Shown in pieces: positions 8,817 through 17,371 of a stretch of 64,000 bases of DNA (positions are counted from its first letter, which is position 1; each line of letters begins with the position of its first letter). Origin of the DNA: Afifella sp. IM 167. GTDB taxonomy: Bacteria; Pseudomonadota; Alphaproteobacteria; Rhizobiales; Afifellaceae. The position numbers were made by a program, and so were the translations under genes. The notes under the pieces are model-generated. The model ran no database searches. It saw only the letters and a program-made list of their open reading frames with translations, and had not been told where the DNA came from. The stretch spans positions 124,001-188,000 of the forward strand of contig NZ_NSLC01000009.1 in assembly GCF_020144925.1 (NCBI RefSeq), read 5' to 3'.

Positions 8817-9629
8817 TTATTGCTGCTGTTGTTCGACAACGACGTCAACGGACAAAGTTTCCGCGCCCGCGAAGCGGTGCAGGCCGACAATGGGTGCGGC
8901 GCCTCCGGCGTCCAGCCCGCAGGCGAGCCGCACGTAATTGTCCGCCGGGCAGACGCCGTTGGCCACGTCGAAGCCGACCCAGCCGAGATCGGGCAGGAAG
9001 GCTTCCGCCCAGGCGTGGTGGGCGACCGCCGCCTGCTCGTCTTCCAGATGCAGGTATCCGGTCACGTAGCGGGCCGGGATGCCGATGGAGCGGGCGGCCG
9101 CGCAAAAGATATGGCTGTAGTCCTGGCAGACGCCGAGGCCTTCCGCGAAGGCCTCGGCGGCGTTGGTGCCGGAATGCGTGGAATCGGTGTCGAAGGTCAT
9201 GTGCTCGTAGATCGCGCCCATCAGGTCATGTAGGACGGCGAGCCTTTCCTCGCCGCCGATCGAGCGGGCGATCTTGCGGATGGCCGGCGAGGCCTCGGTC
9301 GACGTCGTGGAGCGCAGGAACACCGAGGGATTGGCGACCTCTTCGGGACGGCCGACGATGCCGCCCATGTTCTTCGTCTCGACATAGCCTTCGGCGACGA
9401 TCGTCAGCACGTTTTCCGGCTGCGCCTGGGTGACGAGATGGGTGAGATTGCCGAAGCCGTCCGTGAAGCTCGACGCGCTTTCGATCCCCGGCGCCTCGAT
9501 ACGCCATTCCTCGACGGTCTGCGAGGCGTTGTCGCGCGCCGTCAGGCGCAGGCGCTGGATCGCATACCGGCCGGCGCTGGCGTAGTGATATTGCGTCGTG
9601 TGGCGGATCTTGAGGCGCATGCCGCTCAT
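8817..9629 (-). CDS. Transglutaminase-like cysteine protease, Anbu-locus type
   Basis: 270 aa from ATG 9629, which overlaps the stop of the alpha-E gene (ATGA). The N-terminal part (MRLKIRHTTQYHY, ARDNASQTVEEWRIEAPG) is the bacterial transglutaminase N-terminal domain, and the catalytic triad follows: Cys in GLGVCQDYSH (~166), His in AVAHHAWAEAF (~204) and Asp in GWVGFDVANG (~219). Such proteins act as thiol peptidases or amidases rather than crosslinkers. Translational coupling to alpha-E and the Anbu gene 36 nt downstream mark it as part of the ATP-grasp/Anbu system. It ends in a run of four Gln. Confidence 0.9.
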   Translation of the reverse strand: MSGMRLKIRHTTQYHYASAGRYAIQRLRLTARDNASQTVEEWRIEAPGIESASSFTDGFGNLTHLVTQAQPENVLTIVAEGYVETKNMGGIVGRPEEVANPSVFLRSTTSTEASPAIRKIARSIGGEERLAVLHDLMGAIYEHMTFDTDSTHSGTNAAEAFAEGLGVCQDYSHIFCAAARSIGIPARYVTGYLHLEDEQAAVAHHAWAEAFLPDLGWVGFDVANGVCPADNYVRLACGLDAGGAAPIVGLHRFAGAETLSVDVVVEQQQQ

Positions 9630-10579
9630 GCCGTCGGATTGAAGTAGAAGTCGGACGCAAGGCCGGTCGTGACGCGGTTGTTGCGGTCGATGAAGTCGGT
9701 CAGGAATTCGTGCAGGCCGTTCTGGAAGATCGCGCCCATGTCGCTGTGCTTCAAAAGCCGGTGCGTGGAGCGGATCAGCTCGGCCGTGGGGCGCTCCTCG
9801 CCGTAGATCTCCGTGATCCCCTCCGCCGTGACGTTGAGCCAGTCGTAGCAGAAGCGCAGCGAGCGCGGCATCTCCGGCCGGAGGATGACGAATTCCGCGA
9901 TCCGCCAGGGCTTGTAGTCCTCGTGGAAGACGTGGCGGTAGGAGCGGTGCGCCGACACCGCCCGCAGGATCGTCTCCCACTGATAATTGTCGATCGGCCC
10001 GCCGACCGACTGATGGTCCGGCAGGAGCACGTAATACTTCACGTCGAGGATGCGGGCGGTGTTGTCGGCGCGCTCCATGAAGGCGCCGAACTGGCAGAAA
10101 TAATAGCCTTCGTCGCGCAGGATCGTGCCGAGCAGCGCGCCGCGGAACTGGGCCGTGCGCTCGCGGATCCAGTCCAGGAAATCGGGAAGCCGGGCATTGG
10201 TCATCTGGTGCGGCGAGACCGCCTGCATGCCCATCCAGGTATCGTTGAGCGTTTCCCACATGTCGCGCGTCAGCTTGGTGCGCACGATGCGGGCATTGGT
10301 GCGCGCGGCGGTCAGCGAGGAGCGCACGGAGGAATGGTTGCGCTCGTCGAAGAGCAGATAGTTGATGGCGCTCTCGCCCGTCACCTCGTCATAGGCGTCC
10401 TTGTAGCCGTCGATGACGCCGGCGCTCTGCAGGGTGGAGAGCCATTCCTCCTTGTGGCCGCCGCCGATGCTCGGCGTCAGCGAGATGCGGAAGCCGGCCT
10501 CGCACAGCCGGGCGATATTCTCCGCGCGCTCGATGTAGCGCGACATCCAGAAGAGACTCGATGCGACCCGCCCCAGCAT
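9626..10579 (-). CDS. Alpha-E domain protein (DUF403), Anbu locus
   Basis: 317 aa, almost entirely helical. The conserved family start MLGRVASSLFWMSRYIERAE fixes ATG 10579; the frame continues to a TTG at 10615 that is less likely. Other family landmarks are MQAVSPHQMTNARLPDFLDW, GTILRDEGYYFCQFG and ERADNTARILDVKYY. Alpha-E proteins have no demonstrated activity; comparative genomics ties them to circularly permuted ATP-grasp ligases and transglutaminases, where they may be scaffolds or part of the ligase. Its stop overlaps the transglutaminase start by 4 nt, so the two are translationally coupled; 145 nt without a gene separate it from the ATP-grasp gene upstream. Confidence 0.9.
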   Translation of the reverse strand: MLGRVASSLFWMSRYIERAENIARLCEAGFRISLTPSIGGGHKEEWLSTLQSAGVIDGYKDAYDEVTGESAINYLLFDERNHSSVRSSLTAARTNARIVRTKLTRDMWETLNDTWMGMQAVSPHQMTNARLPDFLDWIRERTAQFRGALLGTILRDEGYYFCQFGAFMERADNTARILDVKYYVLLPDHQSVGGPIDNYQWETILRAVSAHRSYRHVFHEDYKPWRIAEFVILRPEMPRSLRFCYDWLNVTAEGITEIYGEERPTAELIRSTHRLLKHSDMGAIFQNGLHEFLTDFIDRNNRVTTGLASDFYFNPTA

Positions 10580-10724
10580 CTTCAGACCGTGGGCGGGCTG
10601 GTCGGGGAGGGGCAACGATTCCGGATCGCCATACCCCCGGGCCGGGCGCTGGCTCCCTCGGATAGCGCGGCGTCTCTCTTTGCCATGTCAGCCGTCATTG
10701 GTTTGTCCCTTGTCGGTTCATGGC

Positions 10725-12185
10725 CTAATCCGTCAGCACCCAGGTGTCCTTCGTGCCGCCGCCTTGCGAGGAATTGACGACGAGGGAGCCCTTCTTCAGC
10801 GCCACGCGCGTCAGGCCGCCGGCGACGAGCCGCACGCGGTCGGAAACGAGGCTGTAGGGCCTCAGATCGACATGCCGCGGCGCCACCCCCGTCTTGGTGA
10901 AGGCCGGGCAGGCCGAAAGCGCCAGCGTCGGCTGGGCAATGTAGTTGCGCGGGCGCGCCTTCAGGACCTTGCGGAACTGCTCGATCTGCTTCTTGGAGGA
11001 GGTCGGGCCGACGAGCATGCCGTAGCCGCCCGAGCCGTGCACTTCCTTCACCACCAGCTCCGGCAGGTGATCGAGCACATAGGAAAGCGCTTCCGGCTCC
11101 GAGCAGCGCCAGGTCGGCACGTTCTTCAGGATCGGCTTCTCGCCCGTATAGAACTCCACGATGTCCGGCACCCACGAATAGATCGCCTTGTCGTCGGCGA
11201 TGCCGGCGCCGGGAGCGTTGACGATGGTCACCCGCCCGGCACGGTAAAGGTCCATCAGGCCCGGCACGCCGAGCGCCGAATCCGGTCGGAAGGTGAGGGG
11301 GTCGAGGAAGTCGTCGTCGATGCGCCGGTAAAGCACGTGCACGCGCCGCGGCCCGCGCGTCGTGCGCATGTAGAGGGCCCCGTCGGAGACGAACAGATCC
11401 TGCCCCTCCAGAAGCTCCGCGCCCATCTGGTCGGCGAGGAAGGAGTGCTCGAAATAGGCCGAGTTGTGGATGCCGGGGGTCAGCACACCGATGGACGTTT
11501 CCTCCGGCGCCACCGGCGAGACCGCCTCGAGCGTCTGGCGCAGGAGTTCCGGGTAATGCTGCACCGGGGCGACGCAATGGGCGGCGAAGAGCTCGGGGAA
11601 GAGATGCAGCATCGCTTCCCGGTTCTCCAGCATGTAGGAGACGCCGGAGGGCGTTCTGAGATTGTCTTCCAGCACGAAGAAGTCGTCTTCGCCGGTCCGC
11701 ACGAGATCCGTGCCGATGATGTGGCTGAAAATGCCGAGAGGCGGCCGGTGCCCGATCATCTCCGGGCAATAGGCCTCGTTCATCAGGATCACGTCGGCCG
11801 GGATGCGGCCCGCACGGATGATTTCCTGCCGGTGATAGATGTCGAGCAGGAAGGCGTTGAGCGCGCGCACGCGCTGCTCGATCCCGCGTTCCAAGAGGCG
11901 CCATTCGCGCGCCGAGATCAGGCGGGGAATGAGATCGAAGGGAATGAGCCGCTCGATCGTGTCGACCGAGGCGAGGGCCTTCTTGTCGGCATAGACCGGG
12001 AAGGTAATCCCGAGCCGGCGGAAAATCGACTCCGCCTCCGCCCGCTTGCGCTTCAGCTCGCGCGCTGGCTGCTCCTCGAGCCACTTGCACAATGTAGCGT
12101 AGTGCGCCCGCGGCGAGCCGTCGGGCTCGAGCATTTCATTGAAGGGGTTCTCGCGCGAGGAGCGCTCTCGGATTGGTGGTTCCAT
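10725..12185 (-). CDS. Circularly permuted ATP-grasp type 2 protein (peptide ligase candidate)
   Basis: 486 aa, the family's usual size. Landmarks: NPFNEMLEPDGSPRAHY near the start, LRLLERGIEQRVRALNAFL-like segment, DDFFVLEDNLRTPSGVSYML, the His/Asn segment TPGIHNSAYFEHSFLA, and a C-terminal VVKEVHGSGGYGMLVG that supplies ATP-binding residues. The fold is that of glutathionylspermidine-synthase-like amidoligases, which couple ATP hydrolysis to amide-bond formation. As first gene of the operon with alpha-E, transglutaminase and Anbu it probably makes a peptide or peptide modification that the other members process (established as a prediction from comparative genomics, not demonstrated). It starts a 255-nt divergent gap shared with the YkuD gene. 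Confidence 0.92.
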   Translation of the reverse strand: MEPPIRERSSRENPFNEMLEPDGSPRAHYATLCKWLEEQPARELKRKRAEAESIFRRLGITFPVYADKKALASVDTIERLIPFDLIPRLISAREWRLLERGIEQRVRALNAFLLDIYHRQEIIRAGRIPADVILMNEAYCPEMIGHRPPLGIFSHIIGTDLVRTGEDDFFVLEDNLRTPSGVSYMLENREAMLHLFPELFAAHCVAPVQHYPELLRQTLEAVSPVAPEETSIGVLTPGIHNSAYFEHSFLADQMGAELLEGQDLFVSDGALYMRTTRGPRRVHVLYRRIDDDFLDPLTFRPDSALGVPGLMDLYRAGRVTIVNAPGAGIADDKAIYSWVPDIVEFYTGEKPILKNVPTWRCSEPEALSYVLDHLPELVVKEVHGSGGYGMLVGPTSSKKQIEQFRKVLKARPRNYIAQPTLALSACPAFTKTGVAPRHVDLRPYSLVSDRVRLVAGGLTRVALKKGSLVVNSSQGGGTKDTWVLTD

Positions 12186-12440
12186 GTTCTGTTGTACAGG
12201 CTAGCCAAAGCCTCTGGTGAGGTCACGCATAAAAAGTGAGCCGAATTAAAGGAAAGGTGCCGCATACAGGTGCGGTTCCCCGCCGCGGTCACCGATGAGC
12301 CACCTTCGATGTCGCGAGGAAATGCGGCGATCTTAACGATAGGTCAAAGTTGAGAATGTTTATGACTTGGGCCGCCAAGCCAAATGTGGCTAAGTTGCGG
12401 CTAATGCGGCAAAGCTGTGGATAAGACTGGGGATTTTGGA

Positions 12441-12875
12441 ATGAAAACCATGCGTATCTGGGCATTCTGTCTCGCCGCCGCGCTTTCGCTTGCCGCTTTC
12501 GGAAGCGTCGCCGAGGCCGGTATTACGGCTCGCATCGATCTGTCCGCACAGAAGATGCGGGTCTATTCCAACGGCAAGCTCGCCTATACATGGACCGTCT
12601 CCACCGCACGGAGCGGCTATCGCACGCCGACCGGGACCTACCGTCCCCAGCGCATGCACAAGATGTGGTATTCGCGCAAATACGACATGTCGCCGATGCC
12701 GCACTCGATCTTCTTCCGCGGCGGCTACGCCATTCATGGCACCAACGCCGTGAAGAATCTCGGCCGTCCCGCATCGCATGGCTGCGTGCGCCTGCATCCC
12801 TCGAACGCCCGCACGCTCTACAACCTTGTCAAGCAGAGCGGGCCGAGCAATACGCGCATCATCATCACGCGCTGA
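12441..12875 (+). CDS. L,D-transpeptidase (YkuD domain), periplasmic
   Basis: 144 aa from ATG 12441, giving a clean signal peptide (MKTMRIWAFCLAAALSLAAF, cleaved near AEAG). The mature part is a minimal YkuD domain: ITARIDLSAQKMRVYSNGK, TPTGTYRP, YAIHGTNAVKNLGRPASHGC and VRLHP. The catalytic Cys is residue 115 in SHGCVR with His113 before it and the upstream HGT His. These enzymes make 3-3 peptidoglycan cross-links or attach proteins to peptidoglycan; the single-domain form without LysM is common in Hyphomicrobiales, where several paralogues usually coexist. A GTG at 12417 would prevent a proper signal peptide. It stands alone, followed by a terminator-like hairpin. Confidence 0.9.
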   Translation: MKTMRIWAFCLAAALSLAAFGSVAEAGITARIDLSAQKMRVYSNGKLAYTWTVSTARSGYRTPTGTYRPQRMHKMWYSRKYDMSPMPHSIFFRGGYAIHGTNAVKNLGRPASHGCVRLHPSNARTLYNLVKQSGPSNTRIIITR

Positions 12876-12881
12876 AGGCTG

Positions 12882-12901
12882 GCGGGGCCTGTGAGCCCCG
12901 C
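12882..12901 (+). terminator. Terminator-like hairpin after the L,D-transpeptidase gene
   Basis: Seven-base-pair stem GCGGGGC / GCCCCGC with a 6-nt loop starts 6 nt after the stop codon. There is no T-run, so it may act as an RNA-stabilising or weak termination structure. Confidence 0.4.
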
Positions 12902-12937
12902 TCTCCTGCGGCGCCGGGCGCAGGAGGGATACAGCCG

Positions 12938-13702
12938 ATGTCGTCGCTTTTCGTCGTCCGGGCAGGGGCTGAGGACGCCTCCGCGCCTCCGCTCGTTCTC
13001 CTGCACGGTTTCGGCGGCTCCCACCGAACCTTTGACGAGGTTGTCGCCGCGCTCGGCCGGGCGCGGCCGATCCTCCTCTACGATCTGCCGGGCCATGGCC
13101 GCTCGCTCGGCTTTCCCGGCACCGGCCATGCCGTCACCGCCGCCCGCGCCATCGCCGCAGATCTTGCTGGGCGCGCTCCGCAAGGCTTTCATCTTGTCGG
13201 CCATTCCATGGGCGGCGCGGCCGCCGCGCTGGTCGCGCTGAAGGCGCCGGAGGCGGCCCGTTCGCTGACGCTGCTTGCGCCGGGCGGGTTCGGCCCGGAG
13301 ATCAATTATCGCCTGCTGGAGCGCTACGCCGCCGCCACGGAAGCGGAGGAGCTGCGCATGCTGATGGAGCAGTTCTTCGGCTGGCGCATCCCGGTGCCGC
13401 AGACGATGATCGCCCGGATCGCCGAAGAAAGACGGGTGCCCGGCCAGCGCGAGGCGCTGATGGAGATCGGCGCGACGCTGTCGCAGGACGGCCGCCAGAA
13501 GATGCTGCCGATCGCCGCGATCGGAGATCTCGCCCGTCCGGTGAAGGTCGTCTGGGGCACGCAGGACCGCGTCCTGCCGACCCGCCAGGCGCACAAGCTT
13601 CCGGGGCGGATCGCCGTCCATGTCTTTGAGGAGATCGGCCACATGCTGCCGCACGAGGAGCCGGCCGGAATGGCCGGCCTCATTTTGGAGAATGCGCGCT
13701 AG
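12938..13702 (+). CDS. Alpha/beta hydrolase
   Basis: 254 aa; AGGAGG sits 10 nt before ATG 12938. The fold is clear: the LLHGFGGSHRTF oxyanion loop, YDLPGHGRS, the nucleophile elbow GHSMGG (Ser90), a late acidic residue in VVWGTQDRVLP and the catalytic His in EEIGHMLPHEEP. This is the pattern of the hydrolases attached to acetoin dehydrogenase clusters and of many carboxylesterases; the substrate cannot be named. No signal peptide, so cytoplasmic. Its stop codon overlaps that of the convergent YbaK-domain gene by 4 nt. Confidence 0.85.
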   Translation: MSSLFVVRAGAEDASAPPLVLLHGFGGSHRTFDEVVAALGRARPILLYDLPGHGRSLGFPGTGHAVTAARAIAADLAGRAPQGFHLVGHSMGGAAAALVALKAPEAARSLTLLAPGGFGPEINYRLLERYAAATEAEELRMLMEQFFGWRIPVPQTMIARIAEERRVPGQREALMEIGATLSQDGRQKMLPIAAIGDLARPVKVVWGTQDRVLPTRQAHKLPGRIAVHVFEEIGHMLPHEEPAGMAGLILENAR

Positions 13703-14175
13703 TCGACGCGCAGGACCTCGGCGCCCGCGGCCTTCTTCAGTTCCTCCGGCCTGACGCAGAAGACGGCGTTCGGCGCCCCGGCCGCTGCCCAGACCTCGTC
13801 GAAGGCCAGAAGGTCCTCGTCGATATAGGTGGAGATGGTCCGCGTCGCGCCGATCGGGGCGACGCCGCCGATGGCAAATCCCGTCAGTTCGCGTACCTGC
13901 CTGGGGTCGACCCGCTCCAGATGCTCGCCGAGATGGGCGGCGATCTTCTTCTCGTCGACCCGGTTCTTGCCGGAGACCAGGAGCAGCACCGGCTCGCCGC
14001 TTTCCGCCTTCTTGAAGATCAGCGACTTGACGATCTGGGCGACTGACGTGCCGCAGGCCTTCGCCGCATCCTCCGCAGTGCGGGTCGTATCGGGCATGCG
14101 CCGGATCTCGATCGATATGCCGGCCGCCCGTGCCGCCGCCTCGACGCGGTCGGTGCTTCTCTCCTTTGCCGCCAT
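13699..14175 (-). CDS. YbaK/aminoacyl-tRNA-deacylase domain protein
   Basis: 158 aa from ATG 14175 (MAAKERSTDRV), which has GGAAAGGA at good spacing; ATGs at 14193 and 14181 are alternatives. The single YbaK/ProRS-editing domain shows TAEDAAKACGTSVAQIVKSL, the Lys of SLIFKK and the GFAIGGVAPIG loop. Members hydrolyse mischarged tRNA (Cys- or Ala-tRNA(Pro), or others) in trans. The sequence fits the general YbaK group; which aminoacyl-tRNA it edits cannot be told. Convergent with, and 4 nt overlapping, the hydrolase gene. Confidence 0.85.
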   Translation of the reverse strand: MAAKERSTDRVEAAARAAGISIEIRRMPDTTRTAEDAAKACGTSVAQIVKSLIFKKAESGEPVLLLVSGKNRVDEKKIAAHLGEHLERVDPRQVRELTGFAIGGVAPIGATRTISTYIDEDLLAFDEVWAAAGAPNAVFCVRPEELKKAAGAEVLRVD

Positions 14176-14293
14176 TTCCATTTCCTTTCCCATTGATTAA
14201 CCATAGATAGCCGTGGACACAGGATGTCGTATGCCTGCTCGCCCGGGGCAATTCTGCTAGCTTCGCGGGCGTTGGGGCGAAAGGGGATCGAAC

Positions 14294-14869
14294 ATGAACA
14301 CGGTGCCGGGGGCAGGAGCTACCGTGCGCAGCCTTCAGGATCGGATCCGTGACGCCCGGATCCGCGAATCGGACCGCATGGACGGCATCGTCGATCTGCG
14401 CGAGACGGAACGCACGCGCCTGGAACTCCTCGTGGAGGAGATGGCCGGCGTCATCGAGGAGCTGCCCGAGCGCGACCGCGACCGGTTTCTTCTCGCCATC
14501 CTGCCGGGCGATCCGCCGCGCTACTGGGTCGATGCGACGAGCTTCGTCATGATGGCGCGCGACAAGCGCACCTACCGTTTTCTTCAGGATACGCTGAACG
14601 GCCGCATCGTTCTCGGCGAGACCGGCGATGCCGCCTCCATGGCCGACAAGGTCACCAGCCACATCGCCGACCGCGTGGTGGAGCGCGAGCGTGCGCTCGC
14701 CGCCGACGCGGCCGAGACGGCCCGGCAGAATCGCATCGCCGATTCCAGGAAGGTCGATACCCACGCCCGCAAGAGCCTTTCCGGCTTCTGGGTGATGATG
14801 GCCTTCATCTTCGGCGTCCTGTGCGGCGCCCTGGCGCTTCTCGCCTACGCCTGGTTCAGGGTTTCCTGA
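14294..14869 (+). CDS. Conserved hypothetical protein with C-terminal membrane anchor
   Basis: 191 aa. No recognised domain. The first ~160 residues are charged and mostly helical (RIRDARIRESDRMDGIVDL, ETERTRLELLVEEMAGVIEE), with a more globular middle (GDPPRYWVDATSFVMMARDK, TYRFLQDTLNGRIVLGETGD). Residues ~165-187 form a single membrane helix (FWVMMAFIFGVLCGALALLAY). This tail-anchored layout puts the body in the cytoplasm. Similar proteins occur in Hyphomicrobiales, as far as I recall, without assigned function. Its 3' end overlaps the convergent phosphoesterase gene by 14 nt. Confidence 0.7.
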   Translation: MNTVPGAGATVRSLQDRIRDARIRESDRMDGIVDLRETERTRLELLVEEMAGVIEELPERDRDRFLLAILPGDPPRYWVDATSFVMMARDKRTYRFLQDTLNGRIVLGETGDAASMADKVTSHIADRVVERERALAADAAETARQNRIADSRKVDTHARKSLSGFWVMMAFIFGVLCGALALLAYAWFRVS

Positions 14870-15767
14870 CATCGAAGTTGAGGCTGAGCGCCTCCTGCAC
14901 GCGGCCCTTCTCGTCGAAGCAGCGATGGCGCACGGTGAGCCGCCACGCCGAACCGCGATCGTCGATGTCGTGGAGGGCGTAGCCGCCTGATTTCGGCCCG
15001 GCGGCGGGGCCGCTCGACCCGGCGGGCACGCCGATCACCGGAATGGCGCCCTTCGGGCCGCGGACTGCCGTCACCGAGCGGATGTGGTCGTGGCCGTGCA
15101 GGATCAGCTCCGCCCCGTGCCGGGCGACGGCGCGGCGCAGCCGGTGTCCGTCGGTCAGCCGCCGCAGCGTGCGCCGCGGATCGATCAGTTTCGGAGGATG
15201 ATGGATGAGTATGACGCGGAAGAGGCCTTCCTCTCCGGCCTCGGCAAGCAGCTTTTCCAGCCTTTCGGTCTGCCGGCGGCCGATCCGGCCTGTCGCCATG
15301 AAGGGTGCCGAGGCGACGGCGGAGGAGAGCCCGATCAGCGCCACCCCGTCCTTGCGTCGCATGAAGGGAAAGATCGCCGGGCCGACGAACTCCGCCTGGC
15401 TGTCGTTCGACATCCAGGGGGCCCACAGCCGCCGGTAGCGGTGATGCGCGCGCGGCACATAGGCATCGTGGTTGCCCGGAATGGCCGTCACCATCGCCGG
15501 CGGGCCGAGCGCCTCCAGCCACAGCCGGGCATTCTCGAATTCGTCGCGCAGCGCAAGATTCGTGAGGTCGCCGGTGACGGCGATATGGTTCGGCTCGGCC
15601 GCCTGCAGGTCGGCCGTCAGAAGCTCGAGGCTGCCGGTCGTCATCGCGCCGCGCCGGTTCTGGTGCCAGTTGGCGTAGCCGATGATACGCTTGGAGATGA
15701 GCTCGCGCAGCCGGGGCTGCGGCACCGCCGGCAGGTGCACGTCCGAAATGTGTCCGAGGCGGAACAT
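14856..15767 (-). CDS. Metallophosphoesterase (Icc/CpdA-like)
   Basis: 303 aa with all calcineurin-like phosphoesterase motifs in order: GHISDVHL, GDLTNLALRDEF, GNHDAYV, ILIHHPP and HGHDH. These bind two metal ions and act on phosphodiesters or phosphomonoesters; class III cAMP phosphodiesterases share the pattern, but the substrate is open. No signal peptide, so cytoplasmic. It starts at ATG 15767 and diverges from the Nudix gene. Confidence 0.87.
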   Translation of the reverse strand: MFRLGHISDVHLPAVPQPRLRELISKRIIGYANWHQNRRGAMTTGSLELLTADLQAAEPNHIAVTGDLTNLALRDEFENARLWLEALGPPAMVTAIPGNHDAYVPRAHHRYRRLWAPWMSNDSQAEFVGPAIFPFMRRKDGVALIGLSSAVASAPFMATGRIGRRQTERLEKLLAEAGEEGLFRVILIHHPPKLIDPRRTLRRLTDGHRLRRAVARHGAELILHGHDHIRSVTAVRGPKGAIPVIGVPAGSSGPAAGPKSGGYALHDIDDRGSAWRLTVRHRCFDEKGRVQEALSLNFDVRKP

Positions 15768-15844
15768 GGGGCTTCGCCGATCCTTTCGTGTTGCCGCGAG
15801 GATAGCCGGTGCCGTTAAGGTGCGTCGACCACAGGAGTTCTGTC

Positions 15845-16327
15845 ATGGCGGGCGCTTCCACACGCCTCAATCCCCTGCAACGCCTTATGCAGCGCTCGCT
15901 GCTCGCCGCAAGCCGCCTGAGGCGCGGCATGACGCTCGGCGTGCGCGCCGCCCTGATCGCGGAGGGAAGGATCCTCCTCGTGCGGCACACATACGTCCCG
16001 GGCTGGTATCTGCCGGGGGGAGGGGTGGAGGCCGGCGAGACGACGCTGCAGGCCGTCACGCGCGAAATCCGCGAGGAGACGGGCTCCGAGCTCTCCGGCG
16101 AGCCGGAGCTCTTCGGCATCTACCGCAATTTCCGCGCCCATCCGAACGACCATGTCGTTCTCTATGTCTGCCGAGATTTCCGCCGGCTCGAGATCGACCC
16201 CACGGGCATGGAGATCGCCGAGATCGGCGACTTTGCCCTCGGCGCTCTGCCGGAGGATGCCACGCCCTCCACCCGCGCCCGCATCGCCGAGATCGGCGGG
16301 CAGGCGGCGCGGACGGAGGATTGGTAG
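15845..16327 (+). CDS. Nudix hydrolase
   Basis: 160 aa from ATG 15845, preceded by AGGAG at 7 nt; a GTG at 15809 is less likely. The Nudix box is complete near residues 57-82: GGGVEAGETTLQAV then TREIREETGSEL (GX5EX7REUXEEXGU). The basic helical N-terminus (RLNPLQRLMQRSLLAASRL) is unusual for a minimal Nudix protein and could contact a membrane or nucleic acid. The substrate (nucleoside diphosphate derivative) is not predictable. Ends 8 nt before the convergent GST gene. Confidence 0.86.
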   Translation: MAGASTRLNPLQRLMQRSLLAASRLRRGMTLGVRAALIAEGRILLVRHTYVPGWYLPGGGVEAGETTLQAVTREIREETGSELSGEPELFGIYRNFRAHPNDHVVLYVCRDFRRLEIDPTGMEIAEIGDFALGALPEDATPSTRARIAEIGGQAARTEDW

Positions 16328-16334
16328 AACCGCT

Positions 16335-17330
16335 TCAGCCCTTGGGGATGCCCACGCCGGGCAGGCGGTCGCGGTTGTGCGGGGAATCGAGCACCAGCAG
16401 CGGCCCGAGCGGCACGATCCGCGTCGGATTGATGTTGGCGTGGCTGTAATAGTAGTGCCGCTTGATGTGGCTGAAGTTGACCGTCTCCTTCACCCCGTGG
16501 ATCTGGTAGAGGTCGCGCAGGTACCCCGACAGGTTCGAATAGTCGGAGATGCGCCGCTTGTTGCACTTGAAGTGGCTGAAATAGACGGCGTCGAAGCGCA
16601 CCAGTGTCGTGAAGAGCCGCCAGTCGGCCTCCGTCAGCCGGTCGCCGACGAGGAAACGCTGGTCGTCCAGCCGCTGATCGAGCTCGTCGAGAACGTTGAA
16701 GAGCGCCTTGTAGTTCTCCTCGTAGACGGCCTGCTTGGTGGCGAAGCCTGCCTTGTAGACGCCGTTGTTGACGTTCTCGTAGACGAGCGCGTTCACCTCG
16801 TCTATCGCCTCGCGCTCCCCCTCCGGATAGAAGTCGAACTCGGCCTTGCCGCCGATTCCGTCGAAGGCGGAATTGAACATGCGGATGATTTCGGCCGATT
16901 CGTTGGAGACGATCGTCTCCTTCTCCTTGTCCCAGAGGACAGGCACGGTCACCCGTCCCGTATAGTCCGGCTTGGCCTTCAGGTAGATCTCGTAAAGACG
17001 GCGCAGCTCGTAGAGATGGTCCGGATGCTCGTCGTCGAAGATCCACCCTTCCGACAGCATCAGCGGGCTCACTACAGAAAGGCCGATCATGTCGGTCAGC
17101 CCTTTCAGCCGGCGGAAGATGAGGGTGCGGTGCGCCCAGGGGCAGGCAAGGGAAACATAGAGATGGTAGCGCCCCGGCTCGGCCTTGAAGCCGCCTTCGC
17201 CAGACGGGCCAGGCGAGCCGTCGGCCGTCACCCAGTTGCGGAAGGAGGTCTGCTCGCGCTCGAATCTCCCGCCGGTCTTCTCGGTGTCGTACCACTGATC
17301 CTGCCAGACGCCGTCGACCAACAAACCCAT
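16335..17330 (-). CDS. Glutathionyl-hydroquinone reductase (Xi-class GST, YqjG/ECM4 family)
   Basis: 331 aa from ATG 17330 with GGGGAG upstream (ATG 17345 is an alternative). It reduces glutathionyl-hydroquinones using glutathione. The family hallmark is the catalytic Cys in SLACPWAHRTL (~62), followed by LTDMIGLSVVSPLM, DYTGRVTVPVLWDKE, IVSNESAEIIRM and a helical C-terminal GST domain with LTEADWRLFTTLVRFD. Length and motifs agree with the family. Downstream of the pirin gene on the same strand (41 nt gap), so the two may be co-transcribed; both are linked to redox or quinone chemistry. Confidence 0.92.
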   Translation of the reverse strand: MGLLVDGVWQDQWYDTEKTGGRFEREQTSFRNWVTADGSPGPSGEGGFKAEPGRYHLYVSLACPWAHRTLIFRRLKGLTDMIGLSVVSPLMLSEGWIFDDEHPDHLYELRRLYEIYLKAKPDYTGRVTVPVLWDKEKETIVSNESAEIIRMFNSAFDGIGGKAEFDFYPEGEREAIDEVNALVYENVNNGVYKAGFATKQAVYEENYKALFNVLDELDQRLDDQRFLVGDRLTEADWRLFTTLVRFDAVYFSHFKCNKRRISDYSNLSGYLRDLYQIHGVKETVNFSHIKRHYYYSHANINPTRIVPLGPLLVLDSPHNRDRLPGVGIPKG

Positions 17331-17371
17331 GAAGCTTCTCCCCATCCCCGCCTCGCGGCCCTACCTGCCTC

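Noticed and set aside
12300-12440. Tandem GGCTAA/GCGGC elements upstream of the L,D-transpeptidase
   Set aside because: Copies are too short and irregular to call; no -35/-10 pair of good quality could be aligned.
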